Below are positions 1 to 11,400 of a DNA stretch of 64,000 bases, in pieces (position 1 is the stretch's first letter; each line of letters begins with the position of its first letter). The translations under genes were made by a program, and so were the position numbers. Origin of the DNA: Helochares maculicollis (taxonomy: Eukaryota > Arthropoda > Insecta > Coleoptera > Hydrophilidae). Under the pieces are notes generated by a model. That model did not search any database, was not told where the DNA came from, and worked only from the letters and a program-made list of their open reading frames with translations. The stretch lies in NCBI GenBank assembly GCA_033557835.1, contig JAWQRO010000013.1, positions 27,963 through 91,962 of the forward strand. The letters are read 5' to 3'.

Positions 1-3000
1 GGCCCTAGAGCCAGAGCCACGCGGGTGATAGGCAACTGGACGCTGTATACGGAATATCGAACAAATTCATCCTAAAAAAACATGTTGAACCCGTTCTCGG
101 TCTGGTGGTTGCTGCAAATTAAAACTTAATTTCGGTTGAATTTTAATTTGTTTCCTAGGTTTCCTGAACACGCAAGCAAACAGGCGCACCGAGTTTGCTC
201 TATAGTTTTGTTTTTCCGCATTTTGCACGTAATTTCAATTGATTGGCAGGATTGGGATCATTGCAAAAATTGTATTTATCGCATTACTTCCGCTCGAAAC
301 GACATAAATCCCTGAGGGGGCTTATAAAATTTCCTTTGCGCGAACACTACTTATTGTCTGAACTTGCGACTAACTTGAGTTAAAATGAAATTGTTTGAAA
401 AATCTGTATTCCATTTTTGTCCCATTAAGAAGACATTATAATATTTTTGGCATTTGCTATGAATATTCGTCGTACTGCATACAAATTAGGAAGATTATGG
501 GCTGCGCAAACTTTAAGTAATATCTACTTGTAAACTGTCAATGCCAATGTTAGATTATGAGAGATCTTTCATATTGGACATTTGCGTCAATATTTGGTCG
601 TGGTAAACGCACGTTGCAATCCTAGATCAAACAAATACAAACATGTATTAAATATAAATAAATAAATGCCATAAAAACAAATGCACAAACACTACTCACA
701 AAATCAATCTCTCACTGACGACGCTAGCGTTCTTTACCACCAAGTAGACATTATTGCTCACCAGGTAAATGAAGAAAATTAAGTCGTTGGCCACTTGATG
801 GCTTAATCAAGGTTGATAGACATATATAGAGAGAGAGAGAAGGAGAAATATACTTCCTGCCATTGGGGTTGTGAGCTCCACCGAATTATGCTTGGCGACG
901 TTCTGGGATTTTCCTGAGGAACAAAGAAGTTGCCATATGTACACCCAACGAAGCAAAACATAGCAGATATGGGTTGTGCATGTAACTACTGAAATCTATA
1001 GGGAACGATGGCAATTAAAACAAGTACGGTAAAAAATCATCGGTGTTACAAATTCAATGTTATGTACCCACGTATTCATTTACGAAAATCGTAGATGTGA
1101 TACATTGCATAAGACGTTACAGCCGTGCCGCGGAGAACGACGACGTTCTTAGACTATAAAAACATATTACATAAATAACATTATGTATAGTATAAGTGAA
1201 AGTATCGCATTAACCAACTAACGGCGGCGTGCAGCGGCAGTGAGCAATTTAAAATCAGGCAAAGTGATGGAACGAGGTGAGAATCTTGAGGAGCGACCCA
1301 GAAACCACAATGAGCGCCATCTATCGCGGGGTTAAGCTAGAAAATTCCAGGATTTGCATTGTGGTGATGCCTTTCAATTTTTTTCAGGGTCCTGACTAAC
1401 AATTAAGTTCCTCCTATCCGTGTAAATTTACGTTATTCCAGATCTATGGAATTTCGGAACATACACCTAATTAACATACCACCTGCTCTATCCAAATTAT
1501 ATACTAATTATTTCATTTTCTAACTAGAAATGCTCGTTAGACAAACCAAATACAATCTTTATAATGGAAATTATAACCTCGACTCTATGGTAGTAGCCAA
1601 CTGTCCCCACCACGGACGGTTCATTGGGGTTACTGTACTCGAAAAACACCTGGATGGAAATTTTATAAGATTCTGAATTCGGATGGAATGCAGCAGTAAA
1701 AGCCATAACGCCATCAATCGCATGCAGAGCATATATCAATAATGGGAATGGTAGTCAAATTACGTTCTGGGTTAGTTAGATTGCGTGCCCAAAGGGCATA
1801 AAATCCACCAACAAATAAATTAAACACCTGTTTATTGTCGGAAAACGTCGCCGTCGCCCCCACGCATTTTCATGTTTGCCCCCAATAATTTCAAAAAAGC
1901 CTCCTCTACCATCCAAGACACACTCGATTCACTTTTATCAGGCGTTCTTCGGCCGGCAAGGCCAACTAAGATAATGCAAAGGAAACCAACATCTGCCTCA
2001 TTTCCGCCGTGCATAGCGGAGACACATTTTTATCTTTTAGTGCGTACGTATTTTCGCTTTGTTTTTTTTTGTCTCGACTTCCGCTTATGGCTGCGCAATT
2101 CCTTGAATCCGAATGCGTCGGAAAACTGGCTTTGTACTTTTTTCAAAAAAATATCAGCGGTGTTCTCTGATCCATTTCAACATGAAACGATTACAAATAT
2201 TGCGCTTCATTCCCAAATAGTGCGATTGTAAACTATGCACTTTTAAATCTGCTGATGTGTCTAAACTCTTGATATATATATATATATATATTTTAATGCA
2301 GGTCCACAATATTTTTAAAAATCGAATGCATATCCTTCACAATATTTTTCAAAAACCGAATTCTTTCATGTAACTACCTCTACCCATAATTGCTCGATAT
2401 TGTAATTGCGCACTATAATTTTGATAGATTTCTGCCAAGCTTGGTGAAGGACTACGTCACATACTTTGCCTTAAGTCTTTAGAAGGTCCTCATCACTGAA
2501 ACACGGCATCTCTTTCTGTTTCATTTTCACATACGATCGCAAGTAGTTATGTCTGGACTATAAGGAGGGTGCTCAAGAAGTTACCGTCCTGTAGTATGCA
2601 TATAAGTGCAGGCTCGCGACTCCATGTAACACGTCCAGAGGCAATAGTCTTTCAAAACACATAATGATCTTACAGAATCGAGAACATTTCTGGTACAGTT
2701 AGACCCAAAACTTACTCAATCTGTCAGTAGTTCACTCATTTGTCTTCGTCCAGCAGCTTCCTTATATCAGTAATGTTCCCCTTTGCGTCTCACATTGCCT
2801 TCACGTGGCCCTCTCCCCTTTTCTACATCTTCTAGAGTAAAATTTTTAATTTAGCATTCTCTACACCCCGTGAATTTAATCTGTGGTGCGGACAAACGCC
2901 GCCTAGTGGAAGAGTAATTTCTTCCAAGCACTAGCCTACCTTTACCACCTTATCTAGTAACTGAGACCATCAAGTTGGCACAATGTTTCTAAGTAAGAAC

Positions 3001-3195
3001 GAATATATCTCACCATTCACCAATGAACAGACAATTGTGACACAGGGCAGTCACAATGTATTTTCCTAGTATCCTTTGTACCATAGCTGTATGGATGTAA
3101 AATTCCCAATTACTGTGTTTGCAAAATGAAATGATAAATATTATAATTATTGAGCCAACATACAAAAAACTAAATTATTTTTCTCGTTCTTCCAG
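1..3195 (+). other. Upstream region of brat; no protein gene recognised
   Basis: No coding exon is convincing here. A plausible untranslated-exon end is the donor-like CGAG|GTGAGA at 1276/1277, preceded by a relatively GC-rich stretch. The first clear brat exon has a good acceptor (tcttccag) ending at 3195. Joining 1276 to 3196 is inference only. The stretch also holds a short GA run near 829, a TA run at about 2271-2290 and a mariner relic listed separately. Open frames such as 1872-2231 show no family resemblance and look like chance. Confidence 0.4.
2380..2600 (-). mobile_element. Mariner transposase relic
   Basis: On the minus strand, positions about 2582-2551 translate as LLEHPPYSPD, the hallmark block before the third catalytic aspartate of mariner transposases (usually followed by LAPCD or LAPSD). 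Here it continues as ITTCDRM and then a stop. Downstream codons down to about 2380 recall the family's C-terminal part, but frames are broken. No terminal repeats were found, so the boundaries are approximate. Confidence 0.55.
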
Positions 3196-3197
3196 GG

Positions 3198-3212
3198 ATG
3201 ACGGGTAACTGA
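3198..3212 (+). promoter_or_regulatory. Short upstream ORF in the brat leader
   Basis: Directly after the acceptor AG at 3194-3195 lies ATG ACG GGT AAC TGA, a four-codon ORF that ends three bases before the brat start codon at 3216. If the leader exon begins at 3196 as predicted, ribosomes would meet this ORF first and would have to reinitiate or leak past it. A donor-like upstream exon ending at 1276 would add in-frame codons from an ATG at 1267. Confidence 0.4.
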
Positions 3213-3215
3213 ACA

Positions 3216-6200
3216 ATGGCATCACCGACCCCCTCAATAGAGTCCTTGCCTCGAGCGAATTCAATTGGATCATTCGGAGACCACGGAGACTACCTTTCTC
3301 TTTCACCACCAGCAGATTCACCTCTTACTGTGAGTGGATCATCGCCCCCTGCCAGTGATTCCGTAGACCGTGACAGCGACCATACGGAATTACCTTGCAT
3401 CCAGTGTCGTGAGACCTCTGACACAAAACTTCTAAACTGCTTCCACACGGTTTGCACAAACTGCTACGAGAAAACCAAATTTTCCTGCCCCAGCTGCCAA
3501 TCCGAGTCGATAGAGTCCATCCTTACCAGCCTTCTCTTCAATTCTACTACGGACGCCCAAGAAAACAACCACCAAAACAACTTGTTGAGGTGCACCGGTT
3601 GTAAATCGAAAAAATTAGACGCCGTAGCTCGGTGTGTTGATTGCGCAAACTATCTCTGCTCCAACTGCGTAATGGCACATCAATTTATGCATTGCTTTGA
3701 AAGTCATCGGGTCGTGAACCTGAATGACATTAAAGAAGAGCACAAAAATGGGCTTACAAATGGAACAAATGGTACTACGCTTAATAATGCCTCCATCACT
3801 AATGGTTCTCTCTTAAACGGTGCAATAACAAATAACACACTAAGCAACGGTAGCCTTCCAAATGGCGAGAAGAGCATGCTATGCCCAAGACATAAAAGCG
3901 AATTTCTCAAATACTACTGCCGCACTTGCACAGTTCCTATTTGTAAAGAATGCATTACCTTAGAGCACCCAAACCCCCTACACGAGTACGAACATATCAG
4001 CGATGCTGCGCCTAAACAACTAGAAGCTATACAGCATGCGGTGCAAGAAGCTAAAACTAAGGCGACAGACATAAGGAATGTCTTGAAAAACGTAGAGCAT
4101 TTATCAAGCCGCTTACAAGTTCAATATCACAAAGCACAAAACGAAATCAACGATACATTCCAATTTTACAGATCTATGCTTGATGAGCGGAAGGGAGAGC
4201 TTTTGAAAGAGCTTGAAAGTTTATTCAATGCCAAGCAGATAGCACTTGGCGTTGCGACCCAAAAGGGACAAGAGACTGTTGAAAATATTTACAAGACCTG
4301 CGAATTCGTAGAGAAGATTAACAAATGTGCAAGTATGGTGGAAATCCTAATGGTCAGGAAAGTTTTGGATGGCAAATTGCAATCTCTGCTGAGCTACAAC
4401 ATCGATCAAAATGTGCAATCTGCCTGTGAGTTGGAGTTTGTTTCTAATTACCAAGCCATACAAGTTGGTGTTAGAAATACGTTTGGATATGTCAGGTCAA
4501 ACACTGAGGTGCCCGTGGGGCCCAGTAAGCAACCGCCTATTGCCAGGCCAACTGGAGGATCTAGTTCAAGTGGCAGCAGGTAAATATATTATTGTCTTGC
4601 TATGTTATATTTTTGTTGTTGTTTAGAGGATAGTGACAAAATAGGTGTATCTTACCAAATTGGGTGTTAATTGTTGAAACTGTCCTAACAAAGTCTCGAA
4701 GCTTAGATATGTGATTTTTTTATACATTTTCAACTTAAATATTGCTGCATTTAAACATAATTGCTAACAAAAAATAAAACACCTGGGATGGTAGTTATCT
4801 GAATGTTTAAATATATGCTTACGTTTACTTATTTTTAATAAGTGAAGAGATCCAATTTGAATTTTATTCTATTGGGTGAAAATTGGAATGCGTTTCCAGT
4901 ATATTTGTCAAAACTATTTAGAAAGTACATTTTAACCAATTTCTACAAGCTTCTTGCAAATTGCTTATTAATGGACTAAATGATTTTTGAGTTATGGTCA
5001 TGCAAAATGCAATATGTTTCTTAAATGGTCATAAACATGCATTTGTTAGTTCAGATCCCAGTACATATTATGCAGTTAACTGTTAATTATTATTTATACC
5101 GGTTTTCATCCCGCAAGGAGTTTGCTTTTGCAATAGATCTAACATTAATTAGATTCATTTAACCCTCTGATGCATGAGTCTGCCTTAAATGAGTGTATAA
5201 AATACATTCAAATATCAATTACATACACATATGAGCATATAATAATGTTATTCGCTTGAAGTTGTTTATCATTAAAACTCAGCTGAGAGTGTTAGCTGTC
5301 GTTTTGTGTTTAATACAGTCTGAAACATTACAGTACAATGACAAAAGCAATGCAATAGAAGCTTTACATTAACATAAATAAAATTTTAAACTAGATATTA
5401 TATGCAATTTATGCCACAATTTCATTAAAATATTTTAAGATGATATTCTGGTCTAGAAGGCTAAATATCAGGCTTTATCTTTATAAAATGTATCATTTTC
5501 ACTATTTATTTTTTTGTGTAATTCAGTGATATTTCCTAAAATTATGGTTGTATTTAAAAATATTACAATGTTGTAATGTTCTGAATGCATAAACAACAAT
5601 TTTCTTATTAGTAGAGACGTCGCTATATCCCGGGCTGTGAATTTTTTTAAATATTTTTGATAAATGTTTAGTGTTTCAGAAAATGCATATTTGATACATA
5701 TTGATGAAAACTGCAATTGTCCAGTGAAGTTTGCATACTCTCATGTAATAAAAAAATAATAATTCGTATAATAAGAACTGAAACTTCAACTAATCGTTGA
5801 AAACAGCAATTAATTATATAAAATAAGGTATAAACTCTTTTTTGTATCATGTAACCACAAACACTATTATTATTTAATTATAAAATTGCAACCGGGAACA
5901 TTTTCTAACTGTGGCAGAACTACATATACTATTGTCCGTAATTTCATAAATGATAATAGGTAGCTTACGAAACTTTAAAATAAAACATGGCATAGAAATA
6001 TTATGTGTATGTATAATATTTCAGTATTAAATCCATTTATTTTATAGCTTCATTTGATGCTAATACATCGAATAGAGTTTTATTAGTTGCACTATTAGAA
6101 TATCTTTAGTTCTATCTCTCTCCTTTCTATGGTTTCATATCTGTGATTAGAAAAAAATGTTCCTTTGTCACTTAAACTGCTCAGTGTATACATTTTACAA

Positions 6201-7584
6201 TAATGTATAACATAAGTTCAGGTGTATTGTTGTGACGTTGTGACTTTCAACGTCTTAAAACATAATATTGACTTTAGCCAGCTATCTATTGTTATGACAT
6301 TTTAGATTATTTGAAGAAGGATATCAATGCAAATAGTAAAAGAAAATTATTAAGAATTGATAAAATGACAAACATCATGACACTAAGCTGTTATTATCTT
6401 TCAGTGTGAATGGAAGTTCTGGTAGCCTAAATGGAGGTGGAGGCATCCATTGCCCCTTCAGTACAATGTCTAGCTCCAGCCAATCCACTTCTCCATTCGA
6501 ATCTACGATAATCAGTAAACGCTTCAGTAGTGCCAACAGCTTGGGCCCTTTCTCTACAACCATAGGAGAGTTGAACCTGAATGGGATCAACCCTTACGAG
6601 AAGTGGTCGAACGGAGGTTCTGAAAGTATCTTCCAGAATGGAGTATCTGATCCTTACTCTTTGACAAGCGTGAATCATAGCGATTCCATGTTGGACATCA
6701 CGTCGAAGTTGATGTCAAATACAATCTTTCCTCCAAAATCACAGATCAAGCGACAGAAGATGATCTACCACTGTAAATTTGGGGAGTTTGGTGTTATGGA
6801 AGGGCAGTTTACCGAGCCCAGTGGAGTTGCTGTAAATGCCCAAAATGATATAATCGTGGCGGATACCAACAATCACAGGATTCAAATTTTTGATAAGGAA
6901 GGGCGTTTCAAATTTCAGTTTGGAGAATGCGGTAAAAGAGATGGACAACTTTTGTATCCGAATAGGGTGGCTGTTGTACGCACTTCCGGTGATATTATTG
7001 TGACTGAAAGGTCGCCAACTCATCAAATACAAATTTACAATCAGTATGGACAGTTTGTGAGGAAGTTTGGCGCAAATATTTTGCAGCACCCCAGAGGAGT
7101 GACCGTTGATAATAAAGGACGTATAGTTGTCGTAGAGTGTAAAGTTATGCGAGTTATTATTTTCGATCAGGCCGGACAAGTATTGCAGAAGTTTGGGTGC
7201 TCGAAGCACTTGGAATTCCCCAACGGAGTTGTCGTGAATGACAAACAAGAAATCTTTATAAGTGACAATCGTGCACATTGTGTAAAAGTTTTTAGTTACG
7301 AAGGCGTTTACTTAAGGCAGATTGGAGGAGAGGGTATTACAAATTATCCAATTGGCGTAGGTATTAATGCCACGGGTGAGATTTTGATTGCTGATAATCA
7401 TAATAATTTCAACCTTACGATCTTCACTCAAGATGGTCAGCTGGTTTCGGCGTTAGAAAGTAAGGTGAAGCACGCTCAATGTTTTGACGTCGCTTTAATG
7501 GACGATGGTTCTGTCGTGCTTGCCAGCAAAGATTACCGTTTGTATATTTACCGTTACGTTCAAGTCCCTCCAATAGGACTCTGA
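3216..7584 (+). CDS. Brain tumor (Brat), TRIM-NHL translational repressor
   Basis: Exons 3216..4579 and 6405..7584 join in phase (AG|T = Ser) to give 847 residues. The start ATGG in context aaca matches the conserved Brat N-terminus. In order: a Ser/Pro-rich head; a RING-like Cys cluster (C61, C64 to C91, C94); B-box 1 (about 126-168); an Asn/Gly-rich linker (about 178-217); B-box 2 (about 221-265); a coiled coil (about 268-370); a Ser/Gly linker; and NHL repeats (about 575-847) forming a beta propeller. In Drosophila, Brat binds UUGUU-type RNA sites through the NHL propeller, works with Pumilio and Nanos to silence mRNAs, and blocks self-renewal of neuroblasts. Reading through the intron donor gives an immediate TAA, so intron retention would make a TRIM-only protein of 455 residues. 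Identity is very secure; only the 5' untranslated exons are missing. Confidence 0.96.
4580..6404 (+). other. Brat intron, nothing recognised
   Basis: Intron of 1.8 kb with donor CAG|GTAAAT and acceptor tctttcag. AT-rich, without coding potential or recognisable repeats. The small minus-strand frames at 5468-5850 have no family features. Confidence 0.8.
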
Positions 7585-8460
7585 ACAGGTCCAGCTTGTT
7601 AAGACAGGGTCCCGTTGCAGCGCGCTGCTCTTACACACGTTTTGTTACTGCAATTTTAAATGAAAAAAGGGAGTAGCGTGTCTCAACGGCAACTGTTTCG
7701 TGTAATAATGGTAGAAATTTCAACTGTTTTATTATCATACAATATTTTGTAATCTTATTACTACATACGTGTTATGATATGATATTTTTACAAAAAGATG
7801 AAAAAAAAAACAAGTAATCGAATTTTGACGATACGTTATTAAAAAGAGGCGGCCCATTTTTTTTAATTTGTATAAGTGACCAATACTATCCACGTACCAC
7901 AGTCGGGCCCTGCTATAACGAATTTATGTCTGAACCCTCTAGAGCCGTTTGCGTTTTTAACTTTCAATAAGATTGTCTCCGATGTTGAAACGGCGATTTC
8001 TAAGTATAAACACCTAAAAGAGCAATATCTTACAAAAACGGTTCATGTTTTTTAATTTCTTTTCTCTAAAGTCAACAATAACTTAGGGAAAATACATTCG
8101 TTACAACGGGGACGCCGGTTTTACGAAAATAAAATTAAAATAAAAATTTTTGAGAAACAGGGATATATTAACATATTAGAAGTGTTTTAAACCATGAATG
8201 GTGCCTGTACATATGGGCCATTGTTGAATTAAATTGTGTATTATCAGTTTTCCATATATATAACGTCTATTTTAATATATAACGTGTGTCTGTTGTGAAA
8301 TCGTCTTTAGCATTAGAGCATTGTTGTGTTATATTGCGGACAAACCGCGTTGTTAGCGAACCCCCTTCACCCTAGTCATCCAAGAAACAGTTCTTATTAC
8401 TCTATGTATATTTGTATCGATTTTTTATAACGTTTAATAAAAAAAGTCATTCCTTGTTGG
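7585..8460 (+). promoter_or_regulatory. Proximal 3' UTR of brat with UUGUUR motifs
   Basis: The stretch from the stop codon to the first good poly(A) signal contains UUGUUA at 7596, 7642 and 8350, and UUGUUG at 8221, 8321 and 8454. A Pumilio-type TGTACATA lies at 8206-8213. UUGUU(A/G) is the established recognition sequence of the Brat NHL domain. Self-regulation is inference. Confidence 0.5.
8436..8441 (+). terminator. Proximal poly(A) signal of brat
   Basis: AATAAA 852 bases after the stop codon, followed by a T/G-rich stretch (ccttgttggttg), as expected of a cleavage site. Confidence 0.5.
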
Positions 8461-11400
8461 TTGAAGATGCTATATCAATTCATTTTGTTTGGATTAAAAA
8501 GGTGAAAATGCCGGGTGGGTAATTTGCTAATTTTTGGGGCCCTCCCTTTTTATGTTTCTGGCTAAAGCCTGTTTGTGTGCATGATACAAATGATTTCGGG
8601 GTCTTTCTGTTCAATTTCGATACTGAAATTTGAATAGTTGTGCTTAGCATCTTATTATTACATCCATGGGGTTAATTTGTTGACCTTTTCGACCATACGG
8701 TTCGCTCTCATCTTACGAAAAGTATAGCTCAATGTATTATCCACAGGAAGCAATGCTATTTCATCAAATCGGATCAGTGGTCGTCTTTCGGAATAAACTG
8801 CGCCCCAAAAATTTGCAAAACAAAAACCAATACAATTTTTACATTTGTACAATTTTTTAAAATGGAATGACACCTCGTATTATTAACTTTTTGTATGACT
8901 TTGTGCCGTGCTTACTATTAGCCTGAATATGGTATTGTTTTTTTTTTAATTTAATTATAATTTTTATTATTACATTTTTTTTATGATAAAATCCTTTTAA
9001 TGTTTTTTTTAGTTTGTTGCTACTATTTAAGTTATGTAGTGAAATGGTGCATGCTGTTTTCACTTAGTTTTTAGTAGTTTTTAAAAGTAGATTATTTCGT
9101 TTTTTGTTATGCTGCCACTTTTAAGATATGATTTCTCAAAAATTTTATGTTGCAAAAAAATACGCCTCTTTCCCAAGAAACTAGGCGACCTACAAGTTTC
9201 GACCAAGACTATAAGTATGTAAGTTTTTTTATTATATTACTATATTATTATTATTATTGAATTTTTGGGCTCAGGCGTGAATCAGGCAAATTTTGCGCCC
9301 GTCAGCCCTCCCTTAATGTTTCTTTCCTCCTTTATTATTATTATTATTAATTTTACCACTTTTATTTATCAATTATTGTCTTATTTATGTTGAAATATAC
9401 AATTTATTGTTATCCATGTATTTGTATCGAGCAATCGCATGAATTTAAATATAAGGGCCTGGCGACAGATCTCAAACTTAATAATCCAGCCCCACCAGAC
9501 TGCAGTGCCGGTCTTCTAATTACCACAGGAATGTTTTTTTTTGTCCCACTCCAAACTATGTTAACTTGTTTTAGTATAACTTGTTCAGAGTACCGCTCTA
9601 TTTTTTCAATTGTTCCTCACAGAGACTACACTTTGGACATGGGCAAAAAGAAATCTGTTGTAATATACAGGGGCCGGTCACACCCACCGTTGATGCAGTT
9701 TAACTTTTTTTATATGAAACTTGTTGTTATTATTATATAATTTTAAATGGAAAAAATTGTTTCTTAAATTAATGTACATTGTTTTGTTTGAATTTTTGTT
9801 GTAAATGCTTTTTTTAATTAATAATACCAGTTCTGCAGTTTTCAACTTTTGTTTTTATTTTACTTTCACTCTTTCCTACTTATATTATTAGCCGTATTTC
9901 CATTCATTAGTATTATTTTATAGTTCGGTTTCTTGTGGTATTGAATTTGTTGCGGTCTGAAGCACTTTATTCTTTTAGTTCACCTACATCATTTGATCGC
10001 TATCATTTTTATTCACCGTTTAGAGACTGTTAATTCATAGCTTATTAATTGTGCATTTAATATACAAATTCTCTGGGGTAAAAAAAACTAAAGAGGAAAA
10101 TAGGTTTTGCTAATTACAATTGCATGCGTAACGTTATAAGTAATAAAACAAATTAGAGTTCAATAATTAGTGTCAAGGCTTAAATAACATTTTCTCCGAG
10201 AAAAAATTCTTTTAAAATTTTTACGACCCCATTTTCTTAATTCCTGCAATTTATTTTATTAGTTTTGCTATTAATTTTAGTATTTCCTAAAAATATCAAA
10301 TGATTTTAGTTTCTACTTAGTGTTTTCCCATTTAAGTGTTTTTTTTTCTCATTTTCATAATGCATTAGTTTTATTAGTTTATTCTTTCAAGTTGATATCG
10401 ATTATTTTTGCTGCCATAGTTTGTTTTATTTTTGCAGCTATTTATTTTATTTTATCAGTATCTCTAGAAGTAGCACTATTTTCCAGCGATTTTTGTTGTG
10501 AATTTTTTTGTAGGTGAATTTTTTATGATACAAGATATAGGCGGGTTCTCATCATACATTTTACAGTTACAACTATTTTACACATATGAATGTAGTAGCA
10601 TACGCCTACAACACTTCTTATCCATGAACATATGTTCATTAAGTTATTCGTACTTTGAATATTTTCCATAAAATCGCTCAAAGTTAAATTAATACATGAT
10701 TAGCATTGAAATTTTGTTCGAAGTTGTCTATACATATGAAGAAAAAGTTATCTTCCAATCTGTTAATTGACCCAATGCCCAATAATGAAAACTTTATTTC
10801 CATGCAAATACTGAAAACATCAAACATTTCAGGCTGTCATATCAAAAATTCATTACCTAAAATGGCCACTCTTTAAACTTTCGCAATCATCTATTGTTCA
10901 TTTGTTGATATTACATCCATTCATATCAATAATATGTGTATTAACAACATCTAGATTCCATTTATCTAACCCGATATACCATAGAGTCTATAATTCAACA
11001 TAATCAACTATTTTATTTGATTTCTGCTTTTAATTTAATCATCAAAAATTAAACCTAAGTACATTGGGTTTCTTTGGAATATCAGTTGTTAATCATTTCA
11101 TAACTTCGGTTTTATGCATTACACATAATTTCCATTATTCCATTTCTACATCCCCCGTGCATGACAACACAACTTTTACAATCATACAATGACCAAACAT
11201 TTGTGGATGGTGATAATTATTGGACTAGTTTGCCTGCAATGTGTAGTAACATTTGTATAAGTTAATTTTTATCACCTGCATCGCTGGTAAATCTTCTTAA
11301 ATATGCTTCATGAATCTGTTATCTACTATGTGGTATACTACACATTTTAAAGCAAAAAGCAATGTTACTACATTATATATATTTAATCAGTAAATAACAT

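Noticed and set aside
1872..2231. Plus-strand ORF of 119 codons
   Set aside because: No family motif, no splice context, and composition like its non-coding surroundings.
6739..7278. Minus-strand ORF of 179 codons
   Set aside because: It is the antisense shadow of the brat NHL exon.
9387..9740. Plus-strand ORF of 117 codons
   Set aside because: Cys/Phe-rich chance frame in a T-rich stretch; no signal peptide or domain, and more likely part of a non-coding region.
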